Assembly: GCF_013033355.1 (NCBI RefSeq)
Contig: NZ_WQDY01000001.1
Coordinates: 248,001 to 312,000, forward strand
Length of the DNA stretch: 64,000 nucleotides
From: Ruegeria lacuscaerulensis
GTDB taxonomy: Bacteria > Pseudomonadota > Alphaproteobacteria > Rhodobacterales > Rhodobacteraceae
Reading direction: 5' to 3'
In this document: one piece after another, positions 61,227 to 64,000 of the stretch
How positions within the stretch are numbered: position 1 is the first letter of the stretch
Layout: each line of letters opens with the position of its first letter
Notes under the pieces: model-generated
What the model saw: only the letters and a program-made list of their open reading frames with translations
What the model was told of the DNA's origin: nothing
The model's database searches: none
Program-made: the position numbers and the translations under genes

Positions 61227-63073
61227 GACGCTTCGGCTTCCTCCAGACGTTCTGCGGCGGACACCCAAAGGGCTTCGGCTTTTTGCATCGCTTCAACCAC
61301 CTCGGCGAATTTGCGATTCCAGGTTTCCAGATCGTTGATCCGATCGTCTTCATACAAGGCCGGATCGGCAAGTTTTGCAGACAGCTTTTCATGCATATCC
61401 GTCAGCTTCTCAATCCGGTCTTCGCATTTGCGCAGATCGGCGCGAAGGGCCAGCATAGCATCCCGCGAGGGGCGTTTTGGTTTCGCGGCGGCAGGCTTTT
61501 CCTTGACCGGCTTGTCGCGGGCCAGCAGCAGGGCACGATAGGATTCCAGATCGCCCTCGAACGGCTTGACGGACCCGTCCGAGACCAGCCACAGCCGATC
61601 CGCAACCAGCGACAGCAGGTGCATGTCGTGGCTGACCAGAACCACCGCGCCGGAATAGGCAGTCAGCGCCTCGACCAGTGCCTCGCGGCTTTCGATATCC
61701 AGATGGTTGGTCGGCTCGTCCAGGATCAGCATGTGCGGCGCGTCGATGGTGGCCAGCAGCAGCGACAGGCGTGCTTTCTGGCCGCCCGACAGACGCCCGA
61801 CCTCTGTATCCGCCTGGTCGGCATTCAGGCCAAACCCGGCCAGACGGGATCGCCACTTGCCCGGTGCTTCATCCGGGCGCAGGCGGCGCAGGTGGTCCAG
61901 AGGAGTTTCGTCCACATACAGCTCATGCACCTGATGCTGCGCGAAATAGCCGATCCGCAGCTTTGAACTGCGGGTCATCTTGCCCGCCATCAGGGGTAGG
62001 CGATCGGACAGCAGTTTGGAGAGCGTCGATTTACCCTGACCGTTCTTGCCCAGCAGGGCGATGCGATCATCCTGATCGATGCGCAGGTTCAGGCGGCGCA
62101 GCACTTCGGTGTCGCCATAGCCTGTGATACCGCCCTCAAGGTGAATGATCGGGGGCGACAGCTCCTCGGGCTCAGGGAAAGAGAACGCGCGCAGGGCGGC
62201 CTCTTGCGGGGTCGAAACAAGCTGAATACGCTCGATCATCTTCAGGCGCGACTGGGCCTGCACCGCCTTGGTCGCCTTGGCGCGGAAGCGATCCACGAAG
62301 CTTTGCAGATGGGCGATGCGGGCCTTGGCCTTGGCGTTCTCCGATTCCGCCTGAGCAATGCGTTCGGCGCGGCGTTCGGCGAATTTGTCGTAAGGCACCG
62401 CGTAGTAGGTCAGCTTGCGATCTTCCAGATGCAAGATCGACCCCACCGCGCGGTTCAACAGCCCGCGATCGTGGCTGATGATGATGACCGTGTGCGGGTA
62501 TTTGGCCAGATAGCTCTCCAGCCACAGAGCGCCTTCGAGGTCCAGATAGTTGGTCGGTTCGTCCAGCAGCAGCAGGTCGGGCTGCGAAAAAAGCACCGCT
62601 GCCAGCGCAACCCGCATCCGCCAGCCGCCCGAGAAATCCGAGCAGGGTTTCAGCTGATCCTCATCATCAAACCCCAGGCCCTTCAGGATCGAGGCTGCGC
62701 GGGCTTCGGCGGACCAGGCGTCGATATCGGCAAGGCGAGTCTGAATCTCGGCAATTCGCGAGGGGTCGGTGGCGCTGTCGGCCTCGGCCATCAGGGAACT
62801 ACGCTCGGTATCAGCCGCCAGAACGGTATTGATCAGCGAGACATCGGACGAGGGCACCTCTTGCGCCACACCGCCGATCCGCGCGCGTTTGGGCAGCACG
62901 ATATTGCCCGATTCCAACGCCAGTTCCCCTCGGATCAGGCGGAACAGAGTTGTCTTGCCGGTGCCATTTCGGCCCACAAGCCCAACCTTGTGCCCATCGG
63001 GAATGGTTGCACTGGCCCCATCGAACAAAGGGCGGCCTTCGACGGCGTAATTGATGTCTTCGATCCGTAGCAT
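61223..63073 (-). CDS. ABC-F family ATPase (Uup/EttA-like)
   Basis: Cytosolic duplicated ATPase without membrane domain that acts on ribosomes in studied relatives. The 616-residue protein has Walker A GRNGTGKTT near 35-43 and GKNGQGKST near 340, signatures FSGGWRMR and LSGGQKAR, and Walker B LLLLDEPTNYLD and MLILDEPTNHLD. A charged linker lies between (about 235-290). A C-terminal coiled coil (from about 530) is of the YheS/Uup kind. First of a three-gene coupled unit with the ACT protein and marC. Confidence 0.92.
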   Translation of the reverse strand: MLRIEDINYAVEGRPLFDGASATIPDGHKVGLVGRNGTGKTTLFRLIRGELALESGNIVLPKRARIGGVAQEVPSSDVSLINTVLAADTERSSLMAEADSATDPSRIAEIQTRLADIDAWSAEARAASILKGLGFDDEDQLKPCSDFSGGWRMRVALAAVLFSQPDLLLLDEPTNYLDLEGALWLESYLAKYPHTVIIISHDRGLLNRAVGSILHLEDRKLTYYAVPYDKFAERRAERIAQAESENAKAKARIAHLQSFVDRFRAKATKAVQAQSRLKMIERIQLVSTPQEAALRAFSFPEPEELSPPIIHLEGGITGYGDTEVLRRLNLRIDQDDRIALLGKNGQGKSTLSKLLSDRLPLMAGKMTRSSKLRIGYFAQHQVHELYVDETPLDHLRRLRPDEAPGKWRSRLAGFGLNADQADTEVGRLSGGQKARLSLLLATIDAPHMLILDEPTNHLDIESREALVEALTAYSGAVVLVSHDMHLLSLVADRLWLVSDGSVKPFEGDLESYRALLLARDKPVKEKPAAAKPKRPSRDAMLALRADLRKCEDRIEKLTDMHEKLSAKLADPALYEDDRINDLETWNRKFAEVVEAMQKAEALWVSAAERLEEAEAS

Positions 63074-63177
63074 GGGCCGCTCTTAGCAGAGCCGTGATGC
63101 CGCCGCCAGCGGCTTGGCATGTTCATCATGCGATCAGTGTGATAGCGCTGACATGTTTGAGTGAACTGGAACCCTCG

Positions 63178-64000
63178 ATGAAGCCCGCGCAGACACCACC
63201 GTCGATGATCACACTGGTCCTGTTGACCGGGTTGTCAGTGCTGTCACTGAACATGTTCCTGCCGTCTCTGCCCGCCATAGGCGTATCGCTTGAGGCGGAC
63301 TATGCGTTGGTGAACTTGTCGGTCGCGGGTTATCTGGCGCTGTCGGCGGTGCTGCAGTTGATCATGGGACCTTTGTCCGACCGCTTCGGGCGCAGGCCGG
63401 TTTTGCTGGTCTGCATGGTTATCTTCGTGGTGGCCTCAATCGGCTGTGCGCTGGCAAATTCGATCTGGGTGTTTCTTGGGTTCCGAATGCTGCAGGGCGC
63501 GGTGATCGCGGGGCAGGTGCTGGCCCGCGCCGCGATCCGCGACATGCACCCACCTAATGAGGCTGCCGCCAAACTAGGCTATGTCTCAATGGCCATGGCG
63601 CTGGCCCCCATGCTGGGGCCGATGCTGGGCGGTCTGCTCGAGATGCTGTTTGGCTGGCGCGCGGGGTTTGTTTTGTATGTTCTTCTGGGCACGGGCCTCT
63701 TGGCGTTGATCTGGGTCGATCTGGGCGAGACCAACACAAACACAACTGCCACTTTCGCCGCGCAGATGAGGCTTTATCCGCAGCTCTTCAACTCACGCCG
63801 GTTCTGGGGCTATTCCTTCTGCGCCGCGTTTTCGATTGGCGGGTTCTACGCCTTCATCACCGGCGCGCCCTTAGTTGCGGCGACGTGGTTCGACCTGAAC
63901 CCCGCGCTGCTGGGATTGGGGATTGGGATCATCACGCTGGGGTTCATGGCGGGCAGCTACCTGACCGGGCGTCTAGCGGCGCGGATCCGGTTGAACTCCA
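63178..64000 (+). CDS. Bcr/CflA-type MFS drug transporter (runs off window)
   Basis: The open frame from ATG 63178 continues to the last base, giving 274 codons without a stop. It begins MKPAQTPPSMITLVLLTGLS, with LNMFLPSLPAIGVSLEADYA, the motif A sequence GPLSDRFGRRPVLL, and FRMLQGAVIAGQVLARAAIRD. These fit the Bcr/CflA group of about 400 residues. Roughly a third of the protein is beyond the window. The ribosome site is weak (TGGAACCC). Confidence 0.85.
   Translation, partial: MKPAQTPPSMITLVLLTGLSVLSLNMFLPSLPAIGVSLEADYALVNLSVAGYLALSAVLQLIMGPLSDRFGRRPVLLVCMVIFVVASIGCALANSIWVFLGFRMLQGAVIAGQVLARAAIRDMHPPNEAAAKLGYVSMAMALAPMLGPMLGGLLEMLFGWRAGFVLYVLLGTGLLALIWVDLGETNTNTTATFAAQMRLYPQLFNSRRFWGYSFCAAFSIGGFYAFITGAPLVAATWFDLNPALLGLGIGIITLGFMAGSYLTGRLAARIRLNS

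Noticed and set aside
1..64000. Search for CRISPR arrays, tRNA or rRNA genes, transposases and phage genes
   Set aside because: No regularly spaced repeats, cloverleaf sequences or mobile-element proteins were seen by eye; a tRNAscan or HMM search could still find something small.

Overview
The window looks like chromosome of a marine alphaproteobacterium of the Rhodobacteraceae (Roseobacter group, Ruegeria-like). This rests on moderately high GC, the gene families present (DUF3305/DUF3306/DUF6505 next to a formate dehydrogenase, a VC_2705-type acetate symporter, TRAP and taurine/nitrate-type ABC importers), an alphaproteobacterial LexA box of the form GTTC-N7-GTTC, and a short extragenic repeat placed directly after stop codons. 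Species cannot be fixed from sequence alone. I saw no rRNA, tRNA, CRISPR array, transposase or prophage gene.

Region 1 (1-6985): reductive pyrimidine or hydantoin breakdown. A perfect RutR-type operator precedes an M20 amidohydrolase and a dihydropyrimidinase, followed by a small membrane protein and a four-gene ABC importer of the ThiY/SsuA type. A strong terminator closes the unit.

Region 2 (7085-23804): a tungsten and formate dehydrogenase locus. A TupB-TupC-TupA tungstate importer converges on an HTH/periplasmic-binding-domain regulator. Next, on the minus strand, come a 41-residue membrane peptide, a WD40-cytochrome c fusion, formate dehydrogenase gamma, beta and alpha subunits (cysteine, not selenocysteine, at the metal site), a 62-residue Tat-leader protein, a TorD-like chaperone, DUF3306 and DUF3305. 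Divergently there is a polyferredoxin, then a minus-strand protein joining two remnants of a TupA-like domain to a c-type cytochrome, then ApbC (Mrp), a DUF4444 lipoate-ligase-like protein and DUF6505. The set covers metal uptake, cofactor/Fe-S assembly, Tat quality control and electron transfer for one periplasmic W/Mo formate dehydrogenase. It is the most interesting part of the window.

Region 3 (23805-33953): an AT-rich sulfotransferase gene with a perfect hairpin in its leader, a flavin reductase, then an acetate module: membrane-anchored DnaQ-like exonuclease, small membrane protein, cNMP/CBS/DUF294 protein, sodium:acetate symporter with its DUF4212 partner, adenylate kinase and acetyl-CoA synthetase.

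Region 4 (33954-40106): a DctP-DctQ-DctM TRAP importer, a cluster of extragenic repeats, then ornithine cyclodeaminase and arginase with a divergent Lrp-type regulator (arginine to ornithine to proline).

Region 5 (40193-53671): MprF; a TolC-like/HlyD-like/DUF3302 efflux set; DsbB with a 51-residue DUF5993 partner; GlpR and GlpD, divergent around an operator of three AACGA repeats spaced exactly 10 bp; and an RND pump with its adaptor.

Region 6 (53922-64000): MetG, two MFS transporters, YceI, an ImuA-like protein behind a LexA box but without imuB or dnaE2, a membrane retropepsin-like protease, MarC, an ACT-domain protein, an ABC-F ATPase, and the start of a Bcr/CflA transporter cut by the window end.
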